A stretch of DNA of 64,000 bases from AG25 sp035518815 (GTDB taxonomy: Bacteria; Gemmatimonadota; Gemmatimonadetes; Gemmatimonadales; GWC2-71-9), in contig DATIXG010000072.1 in NCBI GenBank assembly GCA_035518815.1, positions 62,001 through 126,000 of the forward strand. The letters are read 5' to 3'. Under the pieces are notes generated by a model. The model did not search any database. It had not been told where the DNA came from and was given only the letters and a program-made list of their open reading frames with translations. The position numbers were made by a program, and so were the translations under genes. Position 1 is the first letter of the stretch, and each line of letters starts with the position of its first letter. Shown piece by piece: positions 24,174 to 32,747 of this stretch.

Positions 24174-25298
24174 ATGAACGTCCGTACCCTGCTGCTCGGC
24201 TCCCTCGCGCTCGTGGCGGGCGCCGCGTGCTCCCACAAGCCGCCCGAGGACTACGCCCCCGATCCGGGCCTGCTCGCCCACATTCGCGACATCGAGATTT
24301 CGATAACGCCGGTCGCGGCGTGCCCCGGTAGCTGGATCCAGGCCAACTATCAGGCCGTGATCGACGATGGCACCCGGGTCCCGTTCGTCCGCAGCTACGA
24401 CAAGAAGCATCCGCCACGGCTCCACATCACCTTCCTCGAGCGCACGAGCGCCGAAGCGTCCAGTAATAAGGATGGGAATTGGGTGACCAATGCGGATCCG
24501 ATCCTGACCGCGACCACCGGTTTCCGGCTGACGGCGACACTCAAGGCAAAGCCGAGCATCACGCACACGCTCGTGGTCCCACCGGACTACAGCTGCGCGC
24601 CGCATACCTTCGCCTACTCGGGAGCGACGGGCCGCGTGTCGCAGGGCGGTCAGATGGGGCCCGACATCACCGTGCGGCTCGGCCGGGCGCGCTCGCCGTA
24701 CTACGAGAAGCTCCTCATGGCGGCCATCGAGGTCGGCTCGCAGCCCGCCTTCTATGAACTGTACGACGCCCGCACCATACCTCCGGCCGACTTCCTCCAG
24801 ATCGAATCCCGCGGCGGCGCCGGTGGGCCAGGCATGGCCGGCCCGCACGGGGGCGATGGAACGAACGGTGCCGGCGGGTGCCCCGCGCAGCCCGGCGGTA
24901 ACGGCGGCGCCGGCGGCGACGGCGGACGCGGCGGCCCCGGAGGCCAGGGCGGACAGATCACGATTGTGGTGCCGGAGGACGAGCCGTTCATGGCGGGGCT
25001 CGTGACCGCCCGCAGCATGGGCGGGCCCGGGGGCCCGGGTGGCAAAGGCGGCCCCGGTGGCGCGGCTGGGAAGGGTGGCCCACCGGTCGGCGGCAGCGAG
25101 GGGCGCCAGTGCGCGCGCGGCGCCGACGGTGCGGAGGGACGCAAGGGCAGCGATGGCCCCGTCGGCTGGGATGGACGGCGTGGCCCGCGGCCGATGATCG
25201 TCGAAGCGCCCTCGAACGAGGTCTTCGGTGCTGGCCTCCCGCCCGAGCTGACGGCGCTCGTCCGCGCCCCGGCTGCACCTCCGCGTCCGCGACCCTAG
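24174..25298 (+). CDS. Lipoprotein with collagen-like Gly-rich region
   Basis: This is a secreted lipoprotein of 374 residues. ATG at 24174 follows AAGGAG; the signal ends SLALVAGAACSHKPP. Residues about 30-205 are a beta-rich domain with three Cys (VAACPGSWIQANYQAVIDDG, VPPDYSCAPHTF). From about 220 the protein becomes glycine-rich, with two blocks of Gly-X-Y-like repeats (GGAGGPGMAGPHGGDG, then GGPGGPGGKGGPGGAAGKGG) separated by a short strand segment, ITIVVPEDEPFMAG. The repeats are imperfect for a true collagen triple helix. A surface or spacer role is possible. The family is not recognised. It precedes the oxidoreductase gene by only ten bases. Confidence 0.75.
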   Translation: MNVRTLLLGSLALVAGAACSHKPPEDYAPDPGLLAHIRDIEISITPVAACPGSWIQANYQAVIDDGTRVPFVRSYDKKHPPRLHITFLERTSAEASSNKDGNWVTNADPILTATTGFRLTATLKAKPSITHTLVVPPDYSCAPHTFAYSGATGRVSQGGQMGPDITVRLGRARSPYYEKLLMAAIEVGSQPAFYELYDARTIPPADFLQIESRGGAGGPGMAGPHGGDGTNGAGGCPAQPGGNGGAGGDGGRGGPGGQGGQITIVVPEDEPFMAGLVTARSMGGPGGPGGKGGPGGAAGKGGPPVGGSEGRQCARGADGAEGRKGSDGPVGWDGRRGPRPMIVEAPSNEVFGAGLPPELTALVRAPAAPPRPRP

Positions 25299-25308
25299 CC
25301 GGGAGCGC

Positions 25309-26901
25309 TTGCAGTCTTTCGACGTCGTCATCGTCGGCGGCGGGCATAACGGCCTCGTCGCCGCCGCCTACCTGGCTCGTGCCGGATGGCGAGTGCTGGT
25401 GCTGGAGCGACGTGATATCGTAGGCGGCGCGTGCGTCACCGAGGAGCTGTGGCCCGGCTTCAAGGTGTCCACCGCCGCCTACGTCAACAGCCTGTTCCGC
25501 CCCGAGATCATTCGCGACCTCCAGCTCGACCGGTACGGATTCGAGCTGCTCACCCGCAATCCCTCGTCGTTTACGCCCTTCCCCGACGGGCGCTCGCTCA
25601 TTCTCGGCCCGGACCGCGCGTGGACCGCGCGAGAGATCGCGAAGTTCTCGAGGAAGGACGCCGAGGCTCTCCCACGCTACGAGGCGATGCTCGAGCGGAC
25701 CGCCGGCCTCGTCGAGCCCACGTTGCTGCAAACGCCTCCCGACCCCTGGTCGCCGACCCCGCGCAATCTCACGCAGCTCGCCCGTCTCGCCTGGCGGTTC
25801 CTGCGGCTCGGCAAGGACGGTCCCGCGGCACTCGAGATCCTCACCGGCGCCGCACGACCGATCCTCGACCGCTGGTTCGAGTCGGAGGAGTTGAAGGCAA
25901 CACTCGCGACCGACGCCATCATCGGCGCGATGGCGTCTCCCGCCACGCCCGGGACGGCCTACGTGCTGTTTCACCACGTGATGGGCGAATGCAACGGCGT
26001 GCGCGGCGTGTGGGGGTACGTGCGGGGCGGCATGGGGCGCTTGAGCGAGGCGCTCGCGACCGCCGCGCGCGCACACGGCGCCGAGATCCGCGTCGGGGCG
26101 GGCGTCGCCCGGATTCTGTCGCGTGGGGGACGCGTCGCCGGCGTCGCGCTCGAAGATGGAACGGAGATCCGGTCGGCCCGCGTGGCATCGAGTGTGGACC
26201 TTCAGGCCACGTTTCTGCGCATGGTCGACCCCGCGGACCTGCCGCCCGATTTCCTGTCTGCCGTACGGGGCGTGGACTACGCCAGCGCGTCGCTCAAGAT
26301 CAACGTCGCGCTCTCCGAGCTGCCCGATTTCACCTGCCTTCCCGGCACCGCGCCGGCCGCTCATCACCGCGGCACCATCCACATCGCGCCGACGCTCGAC
26401 TACATGGAAGACGCGTTCGACGACGCCCGTCGCGGGCGCCCCTCAGCCCGGCCCATTCTCGAGTGCACCATTCCGTCGGTCGTGGATCCGACGGTCGCGC
26501 CGCCGGGCCGGCACCTCATGTCGATGTTCGTACAGTACGCACCCTACGCGCTGGGCGAGGGCGCGGGAGAATGGGATCGCCTGAAGGAGCCCTTCGCCGA
26601 CCGCTGCATCGATCTGCTCGCCGAGTACGCGCCCAACGTGCGGCGGGCGGTGGTCCATCGGCAGGTGCTCTCACCGCTCGACCTCGAGCGCCGCTTCGGC
26701 CTCACGGGAGGCAACATCTTCCAGGGTGCGATGGGCCTGAATCAGTTGTTCTTCCTGCGCCCCCTCCCCGGCTATGCGGACTATCGCACCCCGATTCGCG
26801 GCCTGTACCTCTGCGGCGCGGCGACCCACCCCGGCGGCGGCGTGATGGGCGCCTGCGGGTACAACGCGGCGCGGGAGATGCTGCGCGACGGCAAGCGCTA
26901 G
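25309..26901 (+). CDS. FAD-dependent oxidoreductase, CrtI/PYROXD2 family
   Basis: This is a cytoplasmic flavoprotein of 530 residues. The FAD-binding Rossmann motif is at the very start: DVVIVGGGHNGLVAAAYLAR, followed by VLVLERRDIVGGAC. The phytoene-desaturase-like middle has VWGYVRGGMGRLSEALA with GAEIRVGAGVARIL, and the C-terminal FAD motif is GLYLCGAATHPGGGVMGACG. These features match the PYROXD2 branch, whose substrates are mostly unknown, rather than true carotenoid desaturases, and no carotenoid genes lie nearby. The TTG start at 25309 has GGGAG close upstream; no ATG fits before the Rossmann fold. Confidence 0.88.
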   Translation: MQSFDVVIVGGGHNGLVAAAYLARAGWRVLVLERRDIVGGACVTEELWPGFKVSTAAYVNSLFRPEIIRDLQLDRYGFELLTRNPSSFTPFPDGRSLILGPDRAWTAREIAKFSRKDAEALPRYEAMLERTAGLVEPTLLQTPPDPWSPTPRNLTQLARLAWRFLRLGKDGPAALEILTGAARPILDRWFESEELKATLATDAIIGAMASPATPGTAYVLFHHVMGECNGVRGVWGYVRGGMGRLSEALATAARAHGAEIRVGAGVARILSRGGRVAGVALEDGTEIRSARVASSVDLQATFLRMVDPADLPPDFLSAVRGVDYASASLKINVALSELPDFTCLPGTAPAAHHRGTIHIAPTLDYMEDAFDDARRGRPSARPILECTIPSVVDPTVAPPGRHLMSMFVQYAPYALGEGAGEWDRLKEPFADRCIDLLAEYAPNVRRAVVHRQVLSPLDLERRFGLTGGNIFQGAMGLNQLFFLRPLPGYADYRTPIRGLYLCGAATHPGGGVMGACGYNAAREMLRDGKR

Positions 26902-26972
26902 GGCGCCACCGGAGTGGGCCGGATGTAGATTCCCGGACACCACGCGCGCTCACGCCTTTTCCTGGTCCCACG

Positions 26973-29417
26973 ATGACACGCACGCTCAGAATGCTCGCCG
27001 TCTCCGGCGTCCTGCCCTTCGCCCTGGCCGCCCAATCCAACGCGGAGCGCGTCGCGAGCGGCGCCTACATCCGCTCGCATGACTACGATCTGGTGCACCA
27101 AGTCATCGAGGTCAAAGACTTCGATTGGGACTCGGCGGCATTCAACGGCCGGGTGTCAACGACGCTCGTGGCGCTGCGACCGGGACTCGACTCGGTGATC
27201 CTCGATGCCGGGAAGCTCCTCACGATCCGCCGAGTCACGAATGCCGGCGGCGCGGCCTTGCGCTTCACGACGCACGGCGACACGCTCGTCGTCTTCCCGC
27301 CGAAGGCGGTGGCATTTCACGACACCACCAGGTTCACGATCGACTACCGGGGCCGCGTCCAGGACGGGAAGGGGCTGACGTTCATCAACTCGGAGGGCCG
27401 GGACCACCGCCCGCAACAGCTCTGGAGCCAGGGCGAGGACATGAACAGCCATTTCTGGTTCCCGACCTACGACTTCCCGAACGACCGGATGACCTGGGAG
27501 CTGCGAGCGACCGTGCCCGCCAAGTACACGGTCGTGTCGAACGGCCGCCTCGTCTCCGACCGCAAGAACGCCGACGGCACCCACACCGTCGCCTGGCTCG
27601 AGGAGCAGCCCAGCGCGACCTACCTCGTTTCGATCATCGTCGCCCCGCTCGTGAAGATCAGCGATGCGTGGCGCGGCATCCCGGTCGACTACTACGTCTA
27701 TCCCACGGATAGCGCGCTCGCCCGACCCCTGTTTCGCCTCACGCCCGACATGATCGACACCTACTCGCGCCTCACCGGCGTTCCGTACCCGTGGGCCAAG
27801 TACGCTCAGACCACCGTCGCCGATTTCTTCGGCGGCATGGAGAACGTCAGCGCCACGACACTCGTCGACTGGCTACCGGACGGGCGCGCGTACGCGGACC
27901 GGCCCTGGTATCAGTGGATCCTGATCCCCCACGAGCTGGCGCATCAATGGTTCGGGGACTACGTCACGACCGTCGACTGGGCAAACATGTGGCTGAACGA
28001 GGGCTTCGCCGAGTTCCTTCCGGGAGCGTACTGGCGCGCGAAGCTGGGACCCCACGCCGAGGATGACTACTTCCTCGACGAGTACAGCCACTTCATGCAG
28101 ATCGACGGCCGCCGCCGCATGCCGCTCGCCGCCCGCGGCTCGAACAACATCTACCCGAAGGGCGCGCTCGTGCTGCGGATGCTGCACCGCTACCTCGGCC
28201 CGGAGCGCTTCTGGGCGTCGCTCCACACCTACCTCACGCGCCACGCGCTGGGCAACGCCTCATCGGACGATCTGCGTCAGGCCGTGCTCGATGCCACCGG
28301 GGAGAATCTCGATTGGTTCTGGGATCAGTGGGTCTATGAGGCCGGCTACCCCGAGTTCGCGGTCTCGGCGACCTACGACTCGACCGCGCGACGTCTCACG
28401 CTCGCCGTGAAGCAGACACAGCAGGACACGAGCACGGCCGACAGCTCCGGACTGCGCTACACGACCCCGGCGGTCTTCCGGATGCCCGTCACGATCCGGG
28501 TCGGCACCCTGAGCGGCGACGTCACCCGCCGCGTGATGCTCGACACGCGCGAGCAAAGCGTCGTCATCGAGCCGCTCGGCCCGCCGACGATGGTCGTCTT
28601 CGATGATGGCAACGCGGTGCTCAAGACGCTGGCCTTCGATCAGCCGACCGCCTGGCTCGCGACGCAGCTGCGGCGCGACCCCGACCTCTGGAACCGGGCC
28701 TGGGCGATCCAGCAGCTCATCGCGCGCGCCGGCGATTCCACTGCCGCTCGGGCGCTCGTCGATGCCGTCACCGGGGCGGACTACCCCGCCACGCGCGCCC
28801 ATGCCGCGGAGGCGCTCGCCGCCTTCCCGGAGCCCGTCGCGGTTCCCGCGCTGGAAGCGGCGCTCCACGATACGGCGGCGACGGTGCGCCAGGCGGCGCT
28901 CGATGCCCTCGGCAACTTCAGTGGGCCGAGGGTGGCAGAGCTCGCCCGCACGGCGCTCCGCACCGATACCAGCTACGAAGTGCGCGCTGCCGCGGTCGCC
29001 ACGCTCGCCGCCGCCGACTCGAGCGGCCGCCGCGCGGTGATCGCCGAGGCGCTTGGCACGTCTTCCTATCAGGACGTGATCCGCACGGCGTCGTTGCGCG
29101 CCGTCGCCCAGACGAACGATACGAGCTTCATTCCTCAGGTCGAGGGTTTGCTCGGCGTTTACCGCGTCCCCGCTCAGGTGCTCGCCGCCCTCGGCAATCG
29201 CGGCAGCAGTCGCGCGCTCGACGTCCTGAGCGCCCATCTCGACGATGCGCGGCCCTACGTCCGGCGCTGGGTGCTGCAAGCCTTCCAGAACAGCGTGCAG
29301 CGCGATCTCGCCATCGCCCGCCTTCGCGCCGTGGAGGGACAGCTGAAATACGCCGACACGCGGAAGAGCGCCGCCGCATTGCGGCAGCGCCTCGAGGAGC
29401 GGAAACCCGGCGCGTGA
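26973..29417 (+). CDS. M1-family aminopeptidase with C-terminal HEAT-like repeats
   Basis: This is a secreted zinc aminopeptidase of 814 residues that removes N-terminal amino acids from peptides. A signal peptide (MTRTLRMLAVSGVLPFALAAQ) is followed by the N-terminal beta-saddle, the exopeptidase motif FGGMENVSA and the zinc site PHELAHQWFGDY, with the third ligand in MWLNEGFAEF. After the catalytic part, residues about 610-800 repeat an Ala-rich helical pattern (DYPATRAHAAEALAAFPEPV, TVRQAALDALGNF, YEVRAAAVATLAAAD), which reads as HEAT-like repeats. ATG at 26973 is chosen; the open frame extends 1.5 kb further upstream only as a shadow of the oxidoreductase. Its stop overlaps the CPBP gene start. 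Confidence 0.92.
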   Translation: MTRTLRMLAVSGVLPFALAAQSNAERVASGAYIRSHDYDLVHQVIEVKDFDWDSAAFNGRVSTTLVALRPGLDSVILDAGKLLTIRRVTNAGGAALRFTTHGDTLVVFPPKAVAFHDTTRFTIDYRGRVQDGKGLTFINSEGRDHRPQQLWSQGEDMNSHFWFPTYDFPNDRMTWELRATVPAKYTVVSNGRLVSDRKNADGTHTVAWLEEQPSATYLVSIIVAPLVKISDAWRGIPVDYYVYPTDSALARPLFRLTPDMIDTYSRLTGVPYPWAKYAQTTVADFFGGMENVSATTLVDWLPDGRAYADRPWYQWILIPHELAHQWFGDYVTTVDWANMWLNEGFAEFLPGAYWRAKLGPHAEDDYFLDEYSHFMQIDGRRRMPLAARGSNNIYPKGALVLRMLHRYLGPERFWASLHTYLTRHALGNASSDDLRQAVLDATGENLDWFWDQWVYEAGYPEFAVSATYDSTARRLTLAVKQTQQDTSTADSSGLRYTTPAVFRMPVTIRVGTLSGDVTRRVMLDTREQSVVIEPLGPPTMVVFDDGNAVLKTLAFDQPTAWLATQLRRDPDLWNRAWAIQQLIARAGDSTAARALVDAVTGADYPATRAHAAEALAAFPEPVAVPALEAALHDTAATVRQAALDALGNFSGPRVAELARTALRTDTSYEVRAAAVATLAAADSSGRRAVIAEALGTSSYQDVIRTASLRAVAQTNDTSFIPQVEGLLGVYRVPAQVLAALGNRGSSRALDVLSAHLDDARPYVRRWVLQAFQNSVQRDLAIARLRAVEGQLKYADTRKSAAALRQRLEERKPGA

Positions 29418-30154
29418 ACGGCCTCGGCTCGTACTGGCGGGTGAGCCGCGCGCCCCGCTACAGCTTGCTCTTCGCCTTGCCGCTCCTGCTCACCTACCAG
29501 GTGCTGGCCGCGCTGCAACCCGTGACCGCGCAAGGCTCGGTTCGCAACGGCGCGGACGTCATCCTCGAAAGTGTGTTCGTGGCGCTCGCCGGCCGAGAGG
29601 GACCGCTGGTGTTCATGGCCTGCCTGGTCGCGTTCGGGCTCTGGCTCGTGATCCGGGACATGCGGCGCCATGGGGGCCGCCTGCGCGGCGTCGTGTTCGT
29701 GGCGATGCTGGCCGAGGCCGCCGTGCTTGCGGTCGCGTTCGGACTAGCGGTAGGTGGTCTGACGACGCGCGTCGTGGGTCCCCCCCAGACCGCGCTGCTC
29801 AGTCAGGGCCAGGTGGAGAACATGGCCTTCGCGACCCGCCTGATGTTGTCGGTTGGAGCCGGTCTGTACGAGGAACTGCTGTTCCGGGTCGTGCTGGTCG
29901 CGGCGCTCGCTTGGTTCGGCCAGACGATCCTCGGGTGGCGTCCCGTGGTCGCGGGCGTCTGCGCGACGCTCGTTGGCGCGGCCATTTTCTCCGCGGTGCA
30001 TTACATCGGCACCTACGGCGACCGTCTCACACTCTATTCATTCGTATTCCGCATGCTCGCGGGCGTGTTCTTCAGCGCGCTCTATCTGACGCGCGGGTTC
30101 GGGATCACGGCCTGGACCCACGCGCTCTACGACACGCTGCTGCTGCTCGCGTGA
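29414..30154 (+). CDS. CPBP-family intramembrane metalloprotease
   Basis: This is an integral membrane protein of 246 residues with about seven helices, related to CAAX prenyl proteases (Rce1/ABI). The motif LYEELLFRVVL (EExxxR) lies near residue 155, and SAVHYIGTY supplies the second-motif His. Later Gly-rich helix GFGITAWTHALYDTLLLL carries the last conserved His. In bacteria such proteins process membrane substrates, are linked to bacteriocin immunity, or remain uncharacterised. The GTG start shares GTGA with the M1 aminopeptidase stop, so the two are probably translated together. Confidence 0.87.
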   Translation: MNGLGSYWRVSRAPRYSLLFALPLLLTYQVLAALQPVTAQGSVRNGADVILESVFVALAGREGPLVFMACLVAFGLWLVIRDMRRHGGRLRGVVFVAMLAEAAVLAVAFGLAVGGLTTRVVGPPQTALLSQGQVENMAFATRLMLSVGAGLYEELLFRVVLVAALAWFGQTILGWRPVVAGVCATLVGAAIFSAVHYIGTYGDRLTLYSFVFRMLAGVFFSALYLTRGFGITAWTHALYDTLLLLA

Positions 30155-30164
30155 AGGCGTGCCG

Positions 30165-30977
30165 TCAGGCGCGCTCGGGCGCCCGATCGACCACGTAGAT
30201 GTTGCGCTGAGCGGTGGGCATCATGACCAGGTCGAGGATGTTGACGTGCGGGGGGAGGTTCACGACGTAAGCGATGGCGTCCGCCACGTCGTCCGCCGAG
30301 AGGGGCGTGAACCCACGATAGACGGCCTTGGCCTGAGCTTTGTCGCCGTGAAACCGGACTTCGGAGAACTCGGTCTCGACGAACCCGGGGTCCACGCTCG
30401 ACACGCGGATCGCGGTGCCCGCCACGTCCAGGTTCATCCCTTCGTTCAGGGCGCGCAGGGCATATTTGGTCGCGTTGTACACGTTCCCGCCGGGATACAC
30501 CATGTGCCCCGCGGTGCTGCCGATGTTCACGACGTGCCCGGTACCCCGCGTCACCATGTGCGGCAGGAGCGAGCGGGACACGTTCAGCACGCCCTTGATG
30601 TTCGTGTCGATCATCTTGTCCCAGTCCTCGAAATCCCCCTCCTGCAGCTTGCTGAGGCCGCTCGCGAGTCCCGCGTTGTTGAGCAGGATATCGGGAACGC
30701 CCCCCGCATCTCCTTTCCCTCCACGACCTCCACCGCTCTCCACCAACGCCCTGCCTGCCTCAAGGACCGCCTCGCGATCGCGCACGTCGACCTCGGCGAT
30801 CCCGACTTCCGTCCCGTGCGCCTTTCGCAATTCGGCCGCGAGCGTCTCCAGCCGGTCGACGCGTCGCGCCCACAACACGAGACGCGCGCCCTGGGCGGCG
30901 AACCGCCGTGCACACGCCGCGCCGATCCCCGAGCTCGCGCCCGTGATCAGCGCCAACGTCCCCGCGATCCTGGTCAT
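30165..30977 (-). CDS. Short-chain dehydrogenase/reductase (YdfG-like)
   Basis: This is a classical NAD(P)-dependent SDR of 270 residues. The cofactor loop is LALITGASSGIGAAC, the structural motif ILLNNAGLASGL, and the active site Ser lies in VVNIGSTAGHMVYPGG, with the catalytic pair in YNATKYALRAL. The Arg after the Rossmann strand (LWARRVDRL) suggests NADP. A Gly-rich insertion (ESGGGRGGKGDAGG) before the NNAG strand is unusual. YdfG-like enzymes oxidise L-allo-threonine or 3-hydroxy acids. The start at 30977 lies four bases after the stop of the propeller lipoprotein gene, so it is third in a DinB-propeller-SDR operon. Confidence 0.9.
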   Translation of the reverse strand: MTRIAGTLALITGASSGIGAACARRFAAQGARLVLWARRVDRLETLAAELRKAHGTEVGIAEVDVRDREAVLEAGRALVESGGGRGGKGDAGGVPDILLNNAGLASGLSKLQEGDFEDWDKMIDTNIKGVLNVSRSLLPHMVTRGTGHVVNIGSTAGHMVYPGGNVYNATKYALRALNEGMNLDVAGTAIRVSSVDPGFVETEFSEVRFHGDKAQAKAVYRGFTPLSADDVADAIAYVVNLPPHVNILDLVMMPTAQRNIYVVDRAPERA

Positions 30978-30981
30978 GGGT

Positions 30982-32154
30982 CTACCGCATGTTCCCGGTA
31001 TGGCCGAGCGAGTAGCGCCCCGGCTGCGGCCACACCGTGAGGCCGTGCGGCCCGTACTGCACGCGGATGCGATGCTTGAGCGCCCCCGTCTCGGTGTCGA
31101 ACACGTAGACCTCGGCGTCGAAGCGGCCCGATAGCCACAGCTCGCGGCCGTCGGCACTGACGTTCCCCATGTCGGGACTCCCCCCACCCGGCACCGGCCA
31201 GGTGGCGACCACGCTGCGCGTGGCGCAGTCGATGACGCTCACGCTCCCCGGGCCGTGCGGACCGCCGCGCACCGTACGCCATCCACGATTCGCCACGTAC
31301 ATGCGCCGCCCGTCCCGGCTCGGATAGATCCCGTGCGCGCCGATCCCCGTGCGGATGAACCCGATCACCCGAAAGGCATCGGGATCGAGCACGTGCACCC
31401 CGTCGGCCGTCATGTCGGCGACGTAAAACACGCGCCCGTCGGGCGCCGAGCGGATGTCCTGCGGCATCGCGTGGCCCACCGAATCCGCGGGCAGCTGGAG
31501 GTAGCCCAGCACGGTGTGGGACTCGACGTCGAGCTTCACGAGCTGCCCCGAGAACTCGCACGTCGCGACGGCAAACCGGCCGTCTAGCGTGAAATCCATG
31601 TGGTCAATGCCCTTGCATGCCACGGGCACTGAGTACTGGAGCACCATGGTATGCGGATCGCGGAAGTCGAGGCGCGCCTCGCGCTCGGCCACCACGATCG
31701 CGTGCTGCCCGTCGGGAGTGAAGTACAGGTTGTAGGGGTCCGCAACGGGCAGCCGGCGCCCGGGCTTGCCCGTGACGGGATCGATCGGTGTGAGTGAAGC
31801 CGAGTCCTTGTTCGCTACCCACAACGTCTTGAGGTCGTAAGCCGGGACCACGTGTTGCGGAGACGCCCCGGTTGGAAACGTGCGCAGCACACGGTACGTG
31901 GCGGGATCGATGACGCTCACGCTCGCGGAGGCGCTATTGGGAACGTACACGCGCGGCGTGGCGCCCCGTGCCACTGCACTCAACATCCCTGGTCCCGCCG
32001 CCGCGTAAATGTTCAGACTGTCGACCGGAGGCGGCATGCCGGGCAGCATGGGCCGAGCTGCGCGCGCCGTGTCGGCCGTCTCGGAGCGCGGTTTGTCACC
32101 GGCGCCCCTCCCGCATGCGAGAAGCGCCGAGGTGACGAGAACGACTGCCCTCAA
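30982..32154 (-). CDS. YncE/YVTN-type seven-bladed beta-propeller lipoprotein
   Basis: This is a secreted lipoprotein of 390 residues (signal MRAVVLVTSALLACGRG). The mature part has repeated YVTN-like blades: RVYVPNSASASVSVIDPATY, LWVANKDSASLTPIDPVTG, VFYVADMTADGVHVLDPDAF, RMYVANRGWRTV and LWLSGRFDAEVYVFDTETG. Such propellers bind small molecules or protein partners, and some occur beside cytochromes; no catalytic residues are evident. The TTG start at 32154 overlaps the stop of the upstream DinB-like gene as TTGA, so coupling is likely although TTG is a weak start. Confidence 0.87.
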   Translation of the reverse strand: MRAVVLVTSALLACGRGAGDKPRSETADTARAARPMLPGMPPPVDSLNIYAAAGPGMLSAVARGATPRVYVPNSASASVSVIDPATYRVLRTFPTGASPQHVVPAYDLKTLWVANKDSASLTPIDPVTGKPGRRLPVADPYNLYFTPDGQHAIVVAEREARLDFRDPHTMVLQYSVPVACKGIDHMDFTLDGRFAVATCEFSGQLVKLDVESHTVLGYLQLPADSVGHAMPQDIRSAPDGRVFYVADMTADGVHVLDPDAFRVIGFIRTGIGAHGIYPSRDGRRMYVANRGWRTVRGGPHGPGSVSVIDCATRSVVATWPVPGGGSPDMGNVSADGRELWLSGRFDAEVYVFDTETGALKHRIRVQYGPHGLTVWPQPGRYSLGHTGNMR

Positions 32155-32687
32155 CCCTGCTTCCGTTTCGCCGTGGGCGGCAGCAGACCGTTCAGCCGCA
32201 GATAGATCGCCTGCTGGCTGTAGTGATCCGCCCAGTCGATGGCGATGGCAAACATCTCGTCGGCTCGCGCCATCTTGCGACCGAAGAAGGGGATGCTGTC
32301 GGCGAGACCCGTATCGCCCATCTTCGCAAATGCCGACGTGCAGTAGTCAAACGACTGCCTCAGGCGCGCGACGAGCTTGTCCTTCGCATCCGTTGCCGTC
32401 ACCTTGGGCGCCGCGGGCGCCGTGGTCCCGCTGATCCAGCCGCACATCATGTCGTTGCCTTCGGCGAGGTGAACGACCACGTCTGCGAAGCTCATCTGCG
32501 CAGGCGTGGGCTTGAAGCCGTACTTCTCAGCGGGCATCTCCTCGGCGGCCTCAACGAGATTGCGCGAGAAGTTCGCCGTGGAAAGGCGGAGGGCGTTCGA
32601 CACGGGTGTCTGGGCGGAGAGACGCAGACCGGACATCGAGACGCAGACCACGCACAACACCATCGTATGGATGCGAGACATCACCAC
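32151..32687 (-). CDS. Secreted DinB-family protein
   Basis: This is a four-helix-bundle DinB/YfiT-like protein of 178 residues with an N-terminal signal (HTMVLCVVCVSMSGLRLSAQ), so it acts outside the cytoplasm, unlike many DinB proteins. Likely metal-ligand His residues are in FADVVVHLAEGN and IAIDWADHYSQQAIYLR. DinB proteins include mycothiol or bacillithiol transferases, but most secreted members have no known activity. It is the first gene of the DinB-propeller-SDR operon, and its stop overlaps the next start by TTGA. Confidence 0.85.
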   Translation of the reverse strand: MVMSRIHTMVLCVVCVSMSGLRLSAQTPVSNALRLSTANFSRNLVEAAEEMPAEKYGFKPTPAQMSFADVVVHLAEGNDMMCGWISGTTAPAAPKVTATDAKDKLVARLRQSFDYCTSAFAKMGDTGLADSIPFFGRKMARADEMFAIAIDWADHYSQQAIYLRLNGLLPPTAKRKQG

Positions 32688-32747
32688 CTACCGGTAGGAG
32701 TCGGGAGGAGTCTCGCGCTCCTCCTCGCGCGAGGCAAGGGGCGCCGG

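Noticed and set aside
25431..26972. Upstream 1.5-kb extension of the M1 aminopeptidase reading frame
   Set aside because: The extension lies entirely inside the oxidoreductase gene in another frame, is Arg/Pro-rich without domain features, and the true signal peptide starts at 26973.
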